From assembly GCF_002796985.1 (NCBI RefSeq), contig NZ_PEKX01000022.1:113727-177726 (forward strand): a stretch of DNA of 64,000 nt. Direction: 5' to 3'. The notes beneath the pieces are model-generated. The model was not told where the DNA came from and ran no database searches. It saw only the letters and a program-made list of their open reading frames with translations. The translations under genes and the position numbers were made by a program. Source of the DNA: Pseudomonas sp. GTDB taxonomy: Bacteria; Pseudomonadota; Gammaproteobacteria; Pseudomonadales; Pseudomonadaceae. Every line of letters starts with the position of its first letter. The first letter of the stretch is position 1. This document shows positions 23,838 to 34,521 of this stretch, one piece after another.

Positions 23838-25595
23838 ATGCATGCCATCGACTTCATCCAGGACCTCGCGGTGATCATGCTGATTGCCGGATTCGTCACC
23901 ATCCTCTGCCACCGCTTCAAGCAGCCGGTGGTACTGGGCTACATCATCGCCGGGGTGATCATCGGCCCGCACACGCCACCGTTCGCCCTGGTGCACGACG
24001 AAGAAACGATCAAGACCCTCGCCGAGCTGGGGGTGATCTTCCTGATGTTCTGCCTGGGCCTGGAGTTCAGCCTGCGCAAGCTGTTCCAGGTCGGCGCCAC
24101 GGCGTTCATCGCCGCGTTCCTGGAAATCACCCTGATGATCTGGGCCGGCTTCGAGATCGGCCGCCTGTTCGACTGGAGCACCATGGATTCGCTGTTCCTC
24201 GGCGCGATCCTGGCGATGTCCTCCACCACCATCATCATCAAGGTGCTGGGCGACCTGAAGATGAAGAACGAGCGCTTCGCCCAGCTGATCTTTGGCGTGC
24301 TGATCATCGAGGACATCCTCGGCATCGGCATCATCGCGCTGTTCTCCGGCATCGCCGTGAGCGGCACGGTGGAGGCCGACCAGGTGTTCTCCACGGTCGG
24401 CAAGCTCAGCCTGTTCATGGTCGTCGCGCTGGTCGTCGGCATCCTGCTGGTGCCGCGCCTGCTGGCCTACGTGGCGAAATTCGAAAGCAACGAGATGCTG
24501 CTGGTGACGGTACTCGGCCTGTGCTTCGGCTTCTGCCTGCTGGTGGTGAAGCTGGAGTACAGCATGATCCTCGGCGCCTTCCTGATCGGCGCGATCATGG
24601 CCGAGTCGCGCCAACTGATCCAGATCGAACGCCTGATGGAGCCGGTGCGCGACATGTTCAGCGCGATCTTCTTCGTCGCCATCGGCCTGACCATCGACCC
24701 CAAGGTGCTGGTGGACTACGCCGCGCCGATCCTGGTGATCACCCTGGTGGTGGTGGCGGGCAAGCTGGTCTCGTGCGGCGCTGGCGCCTTTATTGCCGGC
24801 AACGACGGGCGTACCTCGATGCGCGTGGGCATGGGCCTTTCGCAGATCGGCGAGTTCTCCTTCATCATCGCCGCGCTGGGCATGAGCCTGGGCGTGACCA
24901 GCGACTTCCTCTATCCAGTGGTGGTCGGCGTGTCGGCCATTACCACGCTGCTGACGCCCTACCTGATCCGCTCCGCCGACCCGCTGGCGTTGTACCTGGG
25001 GCGCAGCCTGCCGTCGCCCATGGTGCGGGTGTTCAGCCTGTATGGCGAATGGCTGCGCAGCATCAAGCCGCGCGGCGACAAGGCGATCCTCGCCGGGATG
25101 ATCCGCCGCATCCTGCTGCAGGTCGGGGTCAACCTGACCCTGGTGATCGGCATCTTCTTCGCCCTGGCGTTCTTCGCCGGGCAGATTGGCCAGTGGCTGG
25201 CGCAGTTCGTCGAGCCCGAAGCGCTGCACAAGGCGCTGATCTGGGGCGCCGCGCTGCTGCTGTCGCTGCCATTCCTGATCGCCGCCTACCGCAAGCTCAA
25301 GGCCCTGGCGATGCTGCTGGCGGAGATGGGCGTGAAGGCGGAGAGCGCCGGGCGTCATACGGCCCGCGTGCGCCGGGTGATTGCCGAGCTGATCCCGCTG
25401 CTGTCGCTGGGCGGCATGATGCTGCTGCTGGCGGCGCTCAGTTCGAGCATCCTGCCGCCGGGCGAGCTGCTGGTGGTGGTGGCGTTGATCGCCGCACTGG
25501 TGATCGCGGTGTTCTGGCGCTGGTTCATCCGCGTGCATTCGCGGATGCAGGTGGCGCTGATCGAGACCTTCGAGCAGAACGGCGGGCATCACTGA
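23838..25595 (+). CDS. Cation:proton antiporter (CPA2, KefB/RosB-like, PA5529-like)
   Basis: A 585-residue integral membrane protein. The first 400 residues form the exchanger domain with GYIIAGVIIGPHTPPF, LGVIFLMFCLGLEFSL and GLSQIGEFSFIIAALG; the ion-binding aspartate is in IIEDILGIG. It lacks the C-terminal RCK domain of the other antiporter in this window and instead ends with three or four extra hydrophobic segments. It exchanges monovalent cations for protons. The start at 23838 follows GAGGACC. The open frame extends far upstream but that part is antisense to the Tim44 gene. Confidence 0.87.
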   Translation: MHAIDFIQDLAVIMLIAGFVTILCHRFKQPVVLGYIIAGVIIGPHTPPFALVHDEETIKTLAELGVIFLMFCLGLEFSLRKLFQVGATAFIAAFLEITLMIWAGFEIGRLFDWSTMDSLFLGAILAMSSTTIIIKVLGDLKMKNERFAQLIFGVLIIEDILGIGIIALFSGIAVSGTVEADQVFSTVGKLSLFMVVALVVGILLVPRLLAYVAKFESNEMLLVTVLGLCFGFCLLVVKLEYSMILGAFLIGAIMAESRQLIQIERLMEPVRDMFSAIFFVAIGLTIDPKVLVDYAAPILVITLVVVAGKLVSCGAGAFIAGNDGRTSMRVGMGLSQIGEFSFIIAALGMSLGVTSDFLYPVVVGVSAITTLLTPYLIRSADPLALYLGRSLPSPMVRVFSLYGEWLRSIKPRGDKAILAGMIRRILLQVGVNLTLVIGIFFALAFFAGQIGQWLAQFVEPEALHKALIWGAALLLSLPFLIAAYRKLKALAMLLAEMGVKAESAGRHTARVRRVIAELIPLLSLGGMMLLLAALSSSILPPGELLVVVALIAALVIAVFWRWFIRVHSRMQVALIETFEQNGGHH

Positions 25596-25604
25596 GGATT
25601 GACT

Positions 25605-25671
25605 GTAGGAGCGAGCTTGCTCGCGAACCAGCCCCGTTGTGGAGTCGGTTCGCGAGCAAGCTCGCTCCTAC
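25605..25671. repeat. REP pair, standard arms
   Basis: Inverted pair GTAGGAGCGAGCTTGCTCGC / GCGAGCAAGCTCGCTCCTAC between the convergent antiporter and uvrD genes. Confidence 0.9.
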
Positions 25672-25697
25672 GAAGGGCAAAAACCCGCGTCAGCGCG

Positions 25698-27878
25698 TCA
25701 GATCGCTTCCAGCTTCGCGTACCCCATCATCAGCCACTTGCTGCCCTCGCTGTCGAAGTTCACCTGCACCCGAGCCTGGGCGCCGGAGCCTTCGAAGTTG
25801 AGGATCACGCCGTCGCCGAACAGCGGGTGGCGGACGGATTGGCCGAGGCTGAACGGGGTGTCCGGCACGCTGGCGCCGCTGAACAGATTGCCGCTGCGCT
25901 GGTTGCCGGACAGCGGGCGGCTCACCGAGTTGGACAGGCGCACTTCCTGGATCAGGCTTGGCGGGATTTCGCGGACGAAGCGCGAGACCTTGTTGTAGGT
26001 CTCGCTGCCGTACAGGCGGCGGGTTTCCGCGTAGGTCATGACCAGGCGGTGCATGGCGCGGGTGATGCCCACGTAGGCCAGGCGGCGTTCCTCTTCCAGA
26101 CGGCCGGGTTCTTCCAGGCTCATCTTGTGCGGGAACAGGCCTTCTTCCACGCCGGCGAGGAACACCAGCGGGAATTCCAGGCCCTTGGCGCTGTGCAGCG
26201 TCATCAGCTGCACGCTGTCCTCGAAGGCGTCGGCCTGGGTATCGCCGGACTCCAGCGCGGTGTGGTCGAGGAAGGCCACCAGCGGCGGGGTGTCCTCTTC
26301 GTCCGGGGTCTCGAAGGCGCGGGCGGCACTGACCAGTTCTTCCAGGTTTTCCACCCGTGCCTGGCCTTTCTCGCCCTTTTCTTCCTTGTGGTAGGTGATC
26401 AGGCCGGACTGCTCGATGACGATCTGGGTCATCTGGTGCAGCGGCAGGCCTTCTACCTTCACCGCCAGCAGGTCGACGGTTTCCAGGAACACATTGAGCG
26501 CGCTGGCGGCGCGGCCGGCCACGGCCTTGGCGGCGATCACGTCGTTGATCGCGCGCCACATGGAGGTGCCGTTGTGGCGCGCGGCGTTGCGGATCGCCTC
26601 GACGGTCTTCTCGCCGATGCCGCGCGGCGGCACGTTGATCACCCGCTCCAGCGCGGCGTCGTCGTCGCGCAGGCGGATCAGGCGCAGGTAGGCCAGGGCG
26701 TTCTTGATCTCGGCGCGCTCGAAGAAGCGCTGGCCGCCGTAGATGCGGTAGGGAATCTTCTCGCGCAGCAACGCCTCTTCCAGCACGCGGGACTGGGCGT
26801 TGGAGCGGTAGAGGATGGCGATTTCGCTGCGCTTCAAGCCGTCCTTGCGCAGGGCGTCCTCAATGGTCTCGACGATGTAGCGCGCTTCGTCGTGCTCGTT
26901 GAAGCCGGCGTACAGGGTGATCGGGTCGCCGTCGACGCCGTCGGTCCACAGCTCCTTGCCCAGGCGCCCACTGTTATTGGCGATCAGCGCATTGGCGGCC
27001 TTGAGGATGGTCGCGGTGGAGCGGTAGTTCTGCTCCAGGCGGATGTCCTCGGTGCCGGCGAAGTCATCGCCGAACTGCTGGATGTTCTCGATCTTCGCCC
27101 CGCGCCAGCCGTAGATCGACTGGTCGTCGTCGCCCACCACCATCAGGCTCTCGCCGCCCTTGCCGAGGAAACGCAGCCAGGCGTACTGCACGGCGTTGGT
27201 GTCCTGGAACTCGTCCACCAGGATGTGCCGGAAGCGCCGCTGGTAGTGCTCCAGCAGGCCCGGGCGGTTGCGCCAGAGGTCCAGCGAGCGCAGCAGCAGC
27301 TCGGCGAAATCGACGACGCCGGCGCGGGCGCAGGCTTCTTCGTAGGCCTGGTAGACGCTGACCATGGTCGCCAGGTACAGGTCGCCGCCGGCCTGGATGT
27401 TCTGCGGGCGGTTGCCCTCGTCCTTCTGGCCGTTGATGAACCACTGCGCCTGGCGCGGTGGCCAGCGTTGCTCATCGAGGCCCAGCTCGCGCACCACGCG
27501 TTTGACCAGGCGCAGCTGGTCGTCGCTGTCGAGGATCTGGAAGTTCTCCGGCAGCCCGGCCTCCTGCCAGTGCGCCCGCAGCAGGCGGTGCGCCAGGCCG
27601 TGGAAGGTGCCAACCCACATGCCGGCCGGGTTGATGCCCAGCAGCTGCTCGATGCGCGCGCGCATCTCGGCAGCGGCCTTGTTGGTGAAGGTCACGGCCA
27701 GGATGCTGTGCGGCGAGGCGTTCTCGACCTGGATCAGCCAGGCGATACGGTGCACCAGCACGCGGGTCTTGCCGGACCCGGCGCCGGCGAGCACGCGCTG
27801 GCGCCCCAGCGGCGCGGCCACGGCCTGGCGCTGCGGGTCATTGAGGGAGTTGAGCAGGTAGGAGATGTCATCGTTCAT
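25698..27878 (-). CDS. uvrD: DNA helicase II UvrD
   Basis: A 726-residue SF1A helicase of normal length. Motifs in order: LAGAGSGKTRVL (Walker A), AVTFTNKAAAEMR (Ia), VDEFQDTN (Walker B), VVGDDDQSIYGWRGA (III), LEQNYRST (IV), TLHSAKGLEFPLVF (V) and LAYVGITRA (VI), then a C-terminal Tudor-like region (GDGVILNFEG). UvrD unwinds DNA in nucleotide excision and mismatch repair and removes stalled RNA polymerase. The start at 27878 (MNDDISYLLNSLN) is the standard one. Divergent from the GGDEF/EAL gene, as in PA5443/PA5442. Confidence 0.95.
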   Translation of the reverse strand: MNDDISYLLNSLNDPQRQAVAAPLGRQRVLAGAGSGKTRVLVHRIAWLIQVENASPHSILAVTFTNKAAAEMRARIEQLLGINPAGMWVGTFHGLAHRLLRAHWQEAGLPENFQILDSDDQLRLVKRVVRELGLDEQRWPPRQAQWFINGQKDEGNRPQNIQAGGDLYLATMVSVYQAYEEACARAGVVDFAELLLRSLDLWRNRPGLLEHYQRRFRHILVDEFQDTNAVQYAWLRFLGKGGESLMVVGDDDQSIYGWRGAKIENIQQFGDDFAGTEDIRLEQNYRSTATILKAANALIANNSGRLGKELWTDGVDGDPITLYAGFNEHDEARYIVETIEDALRKDGLKRSEIAILYRSNAQSRVLEEALLREKIPYRIYGGQRFFERAEIKNALAYLRLIRLRDDDAALERVINVPPRGIGEKTVEAIRNAARHNGTSMWRAINDVIAAKAVAGRAASALNVFLETVDLLAVKVEGLPLHQMTQIVIEQSGLITYHKEEKGEKGQARVENLEELVSAARAFETPDEEDTPPLVAFLDHTALESGDTQADAFEDSVQLMTLHSAKGLEFPLVFLAGVEEGLFPHKMSLEEPGRLEEERRLAYVGITRAMHRLVMTYAETRRLYGSETYNKVSRFVREIPPSLIQEVRLSNSVSRPLSGNQRSGNLFSGASVPDTPFSLGQSVRHPLFGDGVILNFEGSGAQARVQVNFDSEGSKWLMMGYAKLEAI

Positions 27879-28053
27879 GGGGCGGCATTCTACCGACGGG
27901 CGGTTTTCCCCGGCAAACCGGGCCGCCGTTCGGCGTCTTCCCGACGAAAGTTGGGAGGGCTTGCAGCCAATTGCCATCATCCTGCTTGGGTGGGGCTATC
28001 TCCTCGGGTATGCTCCGCCGACGCCTAGGCCAGAACCTACAAGAAAAACGCCT

Positions 28054-30897
28054 ATGACTGCTTATGTAGAGCCTTCGGCGATCCCGGTGAGCCATGCCGA
28101 GATCCGCCAGCAGTACGCTCACGAAATTGCCGTCGAACGCACGCGCCTGCTCTATCAGGGCTCGCGGGTGCCGACCCTGCTCATGCTGCTCAACGGCCTG
28201 GCTTGTGCCGGTTTGCTGTGGGACTACGTGCGCCAGGGGCTGCTCGCCGGCTGGCTGATCTCGCTGGTGCTGCTGGCCGTCCTGCGGCTGATCCAGGTGT
28301 CCGCCTTCAACGCTGCCAGCGCCGAGCGCCAGGCCAGCCCGCACTGGCAGCGCACCTTCCTGTTCGGCGCCGGGGCCTCCGGCCTGACCCTGGCGTTTGC
28401 CGCTATCGCCCTGGTGCCGCCGAACGCTTTCCTCCAGCAATCCCTGGTGTTCGGCCTGATCGCCGCGGCGATCCTGTCCGCCAGCGTTGCCTATGCGGTC
28501 AGCCTGCCGGCCTTCCTGACCTTCGCCTTGCCCTGCCTGTTCCCGTCCATTGCCTATTTATTGATCAGCGATAACCCGCTGCAGCAAGGCTGGGGTGTGC
28601 TTGGGGTAATCCTGCTGGCCGCGCTGCTGGTGGTCGCCTGGCAGATTCACCGGGTGGTCCATGTCGGCCTGCTGCGGCGCTTCCAGGCCCAGGCGCTGGT
28701 GGCGCACCTGGAGCGCGCCAAGGCGCAGGCCGAGGCGCTGAACCAGGACCTGGAGCGCGAAGTCGAGCAGCGCCGCCGCGCCGAACGCGAACTCTGCCGC
28801 GCCCGCGACGCCCTGCAAGAGCGGGTGGAGGCGGGCAGCGTGCAGCTGACGCACACTGAGGCGCGCCTGGCCCTGGCGCTGGAAGCCAGCGAGCTGGGCC
28901 TGTGGGACTGGAACCTGCTGACCGATGAAGTGCACCACTCGCACCTGGAGGAGATCTTCGGGATCACCCAGGACGTGGTGAAGAGCGTGCGCAACGACCT
29001 GCGCCCGCGCCTGCATCCCGATGACCTGCCGCTGCTGCGCCGCGCACTGGTCGAACACCTGAAGGGCCGCACTGACGGCTACCGCATCGAGTACCGCGTG
29101 CGCCATGCCGCCGGCCACTGGGTCTGGGTGGAGGACCGCGGCCGGGTGATGGAGCGCGACGGCAGCGGACAGGTCACGCGGATGGTCGGCACCCGCGCCG
29201 ATATCTCCACGCGCAAGCTGCGCGAGGAAGAACAGCGCCTGGCCGCCACCGTGTTCGAGGCCGCCAGCGAAGGCATCATCATCCTCGACCCGGACTATCG
29301 GCTGATCGCCCTCAACGAGGCCTTCACCCGCCTGACCGGCTACCGCCGCGAGGAAGTGCTGGGGCACAACGTCGCGCGCCTGATGGGCTCGGCGGAAGCC
29401 TTGCGCCGTTACCAGTCGATCCGCGCCGAGCTGGAGCGCCTGGGCACCTGGCAGGGCGAGCTGATCGAGACACGCAAGAACGGCGAGCTGTACCCGCAGT
29501 GGCTGCAACTGAACGTGGTGCGCGACAGTCGCGGGCAGGTCGCCCAGGTGGTTGGCTTCTTCGCCGACCTCACCGCCCGCCGCGATGCCGAGGAGCGCCT
29601 GCGCTACCTGTCGCATTACGACGAGCTCACCGGGCTGGCCAACCGCACGCTGTTCAAGGAGCGCCTGCACGAGGCCAGCCAGCGCGCCCGCCAGGAAGGC
29701 CGCACGGCGGCGCTGCTGCTGATCGACCTGGACCGCTTCAAGCTGCTCAACGACAGCCTCGGCCATGAAGTCGCCGACCAGCTGTTGCGACAGATGTCGC
29801 GGCGCATGACCCAGACGGTGCCGGAAGCCGACACCATCGCGCGGCTGTCCGGCGACGAGTTCGCCGTGCTGATCGACTCCTATGCCAGCCTCGCCGCGCT
29901 GGCGCGGCTGTCCAGCCGTCTGCTGGCCAAGCTGCGCACGCCGATGACCGTGGGCGGCCACGAGCTGGTGGTCAGCGCTTCGGTGGGGATCAGCCTGTTG
30001 CCGGAAAACGCCTGGGAAATCTCCGCGCTGCTGAGCCAGGCGAACATGGCCATGCAGCATGCCAAGCACCTGGGCGGCAACACCTTCCAGTTCTTCACCG
30101 ACAATCTGCAGGCCTGCACCCTGGAGCGCCTGCAACTGGAAACCCGCCTGCGCAAGGCCATCGACGAAGGCCAGCTGGACGTGCACTACCAGCCCAAGCT
30201 GAACCTGGCCAACGAACGCCTGGACAGCGCCGAGGCACTGGTGCGCTGGCGCCACCCGGAGATGGGCATGGTGCCGCCCGGCGACTTCATCGGCCTGGCC
30301 GAGGAGACCGGGCTGATCGGCGCCATCGGCGAATTCGTCCTGCGTCGTGCCTGTCAGCAGGCCCGCGCGTGGCAGCGCGGGGGCCGCGAGCTGCGGGTAT
30401 CGGTGAACCTCTCGGTGCACCAGTTGCGCACTGGCAACCTGGTCGACCAGGTCCGCGCCGTGCTGGAGGAAACCGGCCTGCCCTCGCACCTGCTGGAGCT
30501 GGAACTGACCGAAAGCCAGCTGCTGGACAACGTCGAGAGCGTCACCACGACCTTCCGCCAGCTACGCGAAATGGGCGTGAAACTGGCCATCGACGACTTC
30601 GGCACCGGTTATTCCTCGCTCAGCTACCTCAAGCGCTTCCCGGTGGACTACGTGAAGATCGACCAGACCTTCATCCGCGACCTCTCCGAGCGTGGCGAGG
30701 ACGCGGCCATCACCCGCGCGATCATCGCCATGGCGCACAGCCTGGAATTGAAAGTGGTGGCGGAGGGCGTCGAGCACGCCGAGCAACTGCGCTTCCTGCG
30801 TGCCAACGATTGCGACGAGATCCAGGGCTACCTGATCAGCCAGCCGCTGCCGGCCGAGCAATGTCTCGCCCTGCTGGAGCGCAGCGACCGGCTCTGA
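28054..30897 (+). CDS. PAS-GGDEF-EAL cyclic-di-GMP signalling protein (PA5442-like)
   Basis: A 947-residue membrane protein. Residues 35-195 hold about six hydrophobic segments; a coiled stretch follows; then two PAS domains (the first with a PAC tail MVGTRADIS, the second beginning VFEAASEGIIILD), a GGDEF domain with signature SGDEF, and a C-terminal EAL domain with EALVRWRHPE, ELTES, IDDFGTGYSS, KIDQTFI and VAEGVE. All EAL metal ligands appear present, so it is probably an active phosphodiesterase; the first glycine of GGDEF is serine, so cyclase activity is uncertain. Start at 28054 has only a weak ribosome site. Confidence 0.9.
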   Translation: MTAYVEPSAIPVSHAEIRQQYAHEIAVERTRLLYQGSRVPTLLMLLNGLACAGLLWDYVRQGLLAGWLISLVLLAVLRLIQVSAFNAASAERQASPHWQRTFLFGAGASGLTLAFAAIALVPPNAFLQQSLVFGLIAAAILSASVAYAVSLPAFLTFALPCLFPSIAYLLISDNPLQQGWGVLGVILLAALLVVAWQIHRVVHVGLLRRFQAQALVAHLERAKAQAEALNQDLEREVEQRRRAERELCRARDALQERVEAGSVQLTHTEARLALALEASELGLWDWNLLTDEVHHSHLEEIFGITQDVVKSVRNDLRPRLHPDDLPLLRRALVEHLKGRTDGYRIEYRVRHAAGHWVWVEDRGRVMERDGSGQVTRMVGTRADISTRKLREEEQRLAATVFEAASEGIIILDPDYRLIALNEAFTRLTGYRREEVLGHNVARLMGSAEALRRYQSIRAELERLGTWQGELIETRKNGELYPQWLQLNVVRDSRGQVAQVVGFFADLTARRDAEERLRYLSHYDELTGLANRTLFKERLHEASQRARQEGRTAALLLIDLDRFKLLNDSLGHEVADQLLRQMSRRMTQTVPEADTIARLSGDEFAVLIDSYASLAALARLSSRLLAKLRTPMTVGGHELVVSASVGISLLPENAWEISALLSQANMAMQHAKHLGGNTFQFFTDNLQACTLERLQLETRLRKAIDEGQLDVHYQPKLNLANERLDSAEALVRWRHPEMGMVPPGDFIGLAEETGLIGAIGEFVLRRACQQARAWQRGGRELRVSVNLSVHQLRTGNLVDQVRAVLEETGLPSHLLELELTESQLLDNVESVTTTFRQLREMGVKLAIDDFGTGYSSLSYLKRFPVDYVKIDQTFIRDLSERGEDAAITRAIIAMAHSLELKVVAEGVEHAEQLRFLRANDCDEIQGYLISQPLPAEQCLALLERSDRL

Positions 30898-30918
30898 GGC
30901 CAGAGCCGGCCTGCCGGC

Positions 30919-31440
30919 TCAATGGTGCTGGTGGTCGCTGGAGACGCCCTGCAGCACGCTCTGGTCGATCTCGCTGAAACGCAGCACTCGTCCACCTTCG
31001 TTAGCGACCATGCGATCGGCATCGGCGCGCTCGGCGAACGAGGCGAGGGTCGCACCCATGGCGCCGGGCTTCTTCACGCCGACCACGTAGAAGGCGCTCG
31101 TGGCGTCGATCAGGTGGCGGTCATCGGGGTGGTTCCAGTCGCTGCGCGCCATGTCATGTACATACAGACGTGCGCCGCTGTGCTGGTTTTCCGGCTGCAG
31201 CCACCAGCCCAGCAGCTCGGCCGTTGAACAGAACTTGTGCACCGCGCCGGGGGCGACGGCTTCGCCTTTGGGCCCGGCGAAGTCGCTGATGATCATGCCG
31301 CAGACGTGGCATTCCTCACCGTTCTGGAAGGGCACCGGGCCCAGGTTGGCGGCTTCTTTGGCGGCATCGTCGCAGCCACCGAGCAGCAGGGAGAAAAGCC
31401 CGGCGGCGAGGCCGAGGCGAAGGGGGCGGGACAGCAGCAT
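30919..31440 (-). CDS. nosL: Copper chaperone lipoprotein NosL
   Basis: A 173-residue lipoprotein: signal MLLSRPLRLGLAAGLFSLLLG with lipobox LGGC, then the NosL domain with the Cu(I)-binding CHVCGM motif. The last residues are histidine-rich (SSDHQHH), perhaps binding copper. NosL brings copper to nitrous oxide reductase for CuZ assembly at the outer face of the membrane. Last gene of nosRZDFYL and left edge of the denitrification island; its stop codon lies 21 bases from the stop of the convergent GGDEF/EAL gene, with a short GC-rich hairpin between. Confidence 0.95.
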   Translation of the reverse strand: MLLSRPLRLGLAAGLFSLLLGGCDDAAKEAANLGPVPFQNGEECHVCGMIISDFAGPKGEAVAPGAVHKFCSTAELLGWWLQPENQHSGARLYVHDMARSDWNHPDDRHLIDATSAFYVVGVKKPGAMGATLASFAERADADRMVANEGGRVLRFSEIDQSVLQGVSSDHQHH

Positions 31441-31470
31441 GGGGGCTCCTTGGGTTAAATCGGGCTCAAG

Positions 31471-32295
31471 TCAGATCGGGCGCCGGCGGAACAGCGCATA
31501 GGCCAGCGCCAGCGCGGCCAGGGTCCAGGCGCACAGCGCCAGCCACAGGGCGGCAACGGGAACGGCGAGGTCGCGGCCGAGGGTCAGCACGCCGCCCAGT
31601 TCGGAGCCGAAATCGGGCAGGTTGATCAGCCGGTACAGGTCGGTGGGGTTGAGCAACAGCAGCCAGGGCAGCAGGTTGGCGCTGAGCTGCCCCTTGCCGA
31701 TCACCAGCAGGGCGAGCAGGGCGAGGTCGAACAGCAGCACGAAGAAGAACCACACCCCCAGCGCCAGGCCGGCGGCGGTGGATTTCTCGCTGACCCGGCT
31801 GCTCAGCGCATAGGCCATGGCCAGGAAGGTCCAGCCCAGCAGGCAGGACGACAGGATGAAGCGGGCGAAGGAACCCAGCAGTTGCCCCAGCGGGATACCC
31901 GGCACCAGCACGGCGATGGCCAGCGCGGCGGCGGAGAAGCCCAGCAGCGTCGCCAGGCCGAGGATCAGGCCGTGGCCGAGGAACTTGCCGATCAGCAGCT
32001 GCCCGCGCCCCAGCGGGTAGGTCAGCAGGAGCAGCAGGGTGCCGCCTTCCTCCTCGCCGACAATGGCGTCATAGGCCAGCAGCAGGGCGATCAGCGGCAT
32101 CAGGAAGGTGGCCAGGCTGGTCAGGCTGGCCAGCGTCGCCGGCAGCGAGGTGAAGCCCACCTGGCCGCTGGCGGCGGCGCCGAGCCAGGCGATGCCGACC
32201 GCGAGCAGGGCGAACAGCAGGCTGATGGCGAGCAGCCAGCGGTTGCGCAGGCCGTCGGCCAGTTCCTTGCGGGCGATGTTCCAGATCATGTTCAT
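31471..32295 (-). CDS. nosY: ABC transporter permease NosY
   Basis: A 274-residue membrane protein with six transmembrane segments, beginning [20 protein letters not shown] (amphipathic elbow helix), of the NosY family. With NosF and NosD it forms the NosDFY ABC complex needed to build the CuZ centre of NosZ. Start at 32295 follows GGGAG and overlaps the nosF stop by four bases (ATGA), showing translational coupling. An internal ATG two codons later exists but is less likely. Confidence 0.95.
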   Translation of the reverse strand: MNMIWNIARKELADGLRNRWLLAISLLFALLAVGIAWLGAAASGQVGFTSLPATLASLTSLATFLMPLIALLLAYDAIVGEEEGGTLLLLLTYPLGRGQLLIGKFLGHGLILGLATLLGFSAAALAIAVLVPGIPLGQLLGSFARFILSSCLLGWTFLAMAYALSSRVSEKSTAAGLALGVWFFFVLLFDLALLALLVIGKGQLSANLLPWLLLLNPTDLYRLINLPDFGSELGGVLTLGRDLAVPVAALWLALCAWTLAALALAYALFRRRPI

Positions 32296-33200
32296 GCCGG
32301 AACTCCCGCTTGTGAACTTTGCATGTGGTGGCGATAGAGGTCTTCCAGCGACGGCGGCAGCACCTCGAGTTCCTGCGCGTGCTCGGCGAGCAGCACACTG
32401 AGCACTTCGTGCTGGCGCTCTTCGCCGACACGCAATTCCAGGCGCCGGGCATCCAGTGCGGCGACGCCATGGCCGGCGGCGCGCCAGTGCCGAGGCCAAT
32501 CGCTGTCGGGGCTGCCGGCGTAGCGGATACGCACGGGCAGGCCGGCATCGCGGCGCAGGTCGGCGAGGCTGCCGGCGGTGAGCAGCCGGCCCTTGGCGAG
32601 GATCGCGGCGCGGTCGATGTGCGACTCCACGCCGGGCAGCACGTGGGAGCAGAGGATGATCCCGGTGCCCTGCGCGCGCAGCCGGTCCAGCCACTGGTAG
32701 AGCTCGATGGTGGCCAGCGGGTCGAGGCCGACGGTGGGCTCGTCGAGCAGCAGCAGTTGCGGCTGGCCGAGCAGTGCCTGGGCCAGGCCGAGGCGCTGGC
32801 GCATGCCCTTGGAGTAAGTCTTCACCCGGCGCTGCGCGGCGTGGCTGAGGCCGACCTGTTCGAGCAGCTCGCCCACCTCGGCGGGCCGTGCGCCCTTGAG
32901 CCGGGCGAAGTGCTGCAGGGTTTCGCGGCCGGTCAGCTGCGGGTAGAAGGTCACGTTCTCCGGCAGGAAGCCGATGCGCCGGCGTACCGCCGGGTCGCCT
33001 GGTGATTGGCCGAAGACGCGCACCGAGCCTTGTGTCGGGCGCAGCAGACCGAGGATGAGTTTGATCGTGGTGGTCTTGCCGGCGCCGTTGTGCCCGAGCA
33101 GGCCGAGGACTTCGCCGGCGCCCAGTTGCAGGTCGAGGCCATGCAGGGCGGTGAAGCCGCCGTAGTCCAGGGTTGCAGCTTGGATATCCACGGGGTTCAT
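32292..33200 (-). CDS. nosF: ABC transporter ATPase NosF
   Basis: A 302-residue ABC ATPase: Walker [13 protein letters not shown], signature [16 protein letters not shown], Walker [14 protein letters not shown] and the H-loop in ILCSHVL. The C-terminal part is a NosF-type regulatory region. It powers NosDFY. Start and stop both overlap neighbouring genes by four bases (nosD upstream, nosY downstream). Confidence 0.95.
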   Translation of the reverse strand: MNPVDIQAATLDYGGFTALHGLDLQLGAGEVLGLLGHNGAGKTTTIKLILGLLRPTQGSVRVFGQSPGDPAVRRRIGFLPENVTFYPQLTGRETLQHFARLKGARPAEVGELLEQVGLSHAAQRRVKTYSKGMRQRLGLAQALLGQPQLLLLDEPTVGLDPLATIELYQWLDRLRAQGTGIILCSHVLPGVESHIDRAAILAKGRLLTAGSLADLRRDAGLPVRIRYAGSPDSDWPRHWRAAGHGVAALDARRLELRVGEERQHEVLSVLLAEHAQELEVLPPSLEDLYRHHMQSSQAGVPA

Positions 33201-34462
33201 GGTTGCGCCTCCAGGTCGGGCGCGCGCATCAGCGGGAAGCTGTCGCGCACGCCGGGCGGACGGGTAACGGGAAACGCGCGCTGGACCCAGCGCAGCAGTT
33301 CGATGGCGGGGCTGGTCATCAGCAGTTGCACCTGCGGGTAGAGCCACAGCAGCTGGTCGACCTTGTCGTTGGGTTCGTAGGCGACGTCGCCCACGCCGTC
33401 GGCATTGCGGTCCCAGCCCAGGTAGTCGCTCCAGTAGTTGCCGTGGCCGTCGGCCGACCATTCCTGGGTGCGGCTGGCGACGTACTTGACCTGCTGGCGG
33501 TTGCCGATGAAGGCGTTGCCGCTGAGGCGGTTGTCCTCGGAGCCGGCGGTCAGGTGGATGCCCAGGGCGCTGCTCTCGAAGCGGTTGTCCTCGATGCGGT
33601 TGAACAGCGAGTTGTAGATGAACAGGGCCTTGCCCTCGGCGCCGGCGATCATCGCGTCGCCGCCGCCATCGCCGCTGCGCACGGCTTCGACACGGTTGCC
33701 GGTGAGGGTGGAGTAGGTGATGTAGTTCATCAGGATGCCGTAGTTCTGGTCGTCCACCGAGCGGTTGCCGATCACGGTGAGCTTGCGGCTCTGCATCAGT
33801 GCATAGCCGGTGCGGGTGTGCCGGGTGGTGTTGCCGATCACCCGGCTGTTGTTGGTGAACATGTAGTGCACGCCGTAGCGCAGGTCCTCGAAGAGGTTGT
33901 CTTCGATGGCGCTGTCGTTGGAGGTGTCGATGTACACGCCGTCGCGGGTCTGGTGGACCTGGTTGCCGCGCACCAGGGCATTCTTCACCGCATAGAGGTG
34001 GATGCCGTTGCCGCGGTCCTGGGAGCGCACGCTGGGGTCGCCCTGGATGCGGTTGTCGAGCACCTGGACGTCAGGCGTTGCGTCGAGCCAGATGCCGAAG
34101 CCGGCGCCTTGCAGGTCGTTGCCGCGCACCACCGTGCCGCGTGCGGCCTTGTCGATGAAGATCGCCGCGTCCATGGCGGTCAGGTCACGTCCCCAGTTGC
34201 GCAGGCTGCAGCCCTCGATGGTGACGCCGGGCACGCGCACATGCAGCGTGCTGCCGGCACCCTGGCCGTCGATCAGCGCGCCGGGCGCGCAGCGCAGGTG
34301 CAGCGGATGGTCGATGGTGAAGTTGCCGGTGTAGGTACCCGCCGGCAGTGTGCGGATGTCGCCTTCGCCCTGCAGTGGCAGTTGGTCGATGGCTTGTGAT
34401 TGCGCCTGGGCGCTTGCCGCGAGCAACAGCGACAGGGCAAGGCCAGGCCTGGTGAGTCCCAT
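33197..34462 (-). CDS. nosD: Periplasmic NosD, copper/sulfur delivery to NosZ
   Basis: A 421-residue protein with a Sec signal ([20 protein letters not shown]) and a right-handed beta-helix made of pectate-lyase-like repeats (for example [35 protein letters not shown]). The conserved [18 protein letters not shown] follows the helix. NosD is the periplasmic part of NosDFY, which matures the CuZ centre. It begins 59 bases after nosZ ends and overlaps nosF by four bases. Confidence 0.95.
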   Translation of the reverse strand: MGLTRPGLALSLLLAASAQAQSQAIDQLPLQGEGDIRTLPAGTYTGNFTIDHPLHLRCAPGALIDGQGAGSTLHVRVPGVTIEGCSLRNWGRDLTAMDAAIFIDKAARGTVVRGNDLQGAGFGIWLDATPDVQVLDNRIQGDPSVRSQDRGNGIHLYAVKNALVRGNQVHQTRDGVYIDTSNDSAIEDNLFEDLRYGVHYMFTNNSRVIGNTTRHTRTGYALMQSRKLTVIGNRSVDDQNYGILMNYITYSTLTGNRVEAVRSGDGGGDAMIAGAEGKALFIYNSLFNRIEDNRFESSALGIHLTAGSEDNRLSGNAFIGNRQQVKYVASRTQEWSADGHGNYWSDYLGWDRNADGVGDVAYEPNDKVDQLLWLYPQVQLLMTSPAIELLRWVQRAFPVTRPPGVRDSFPLMRAPDLEAQP

Positions 34463-34521
34463 GCAACACCTTTTCGTCGATACCCCGCCGACGGTTGCCG
34501 GCGGGGCCAGGGGCCCGGATG

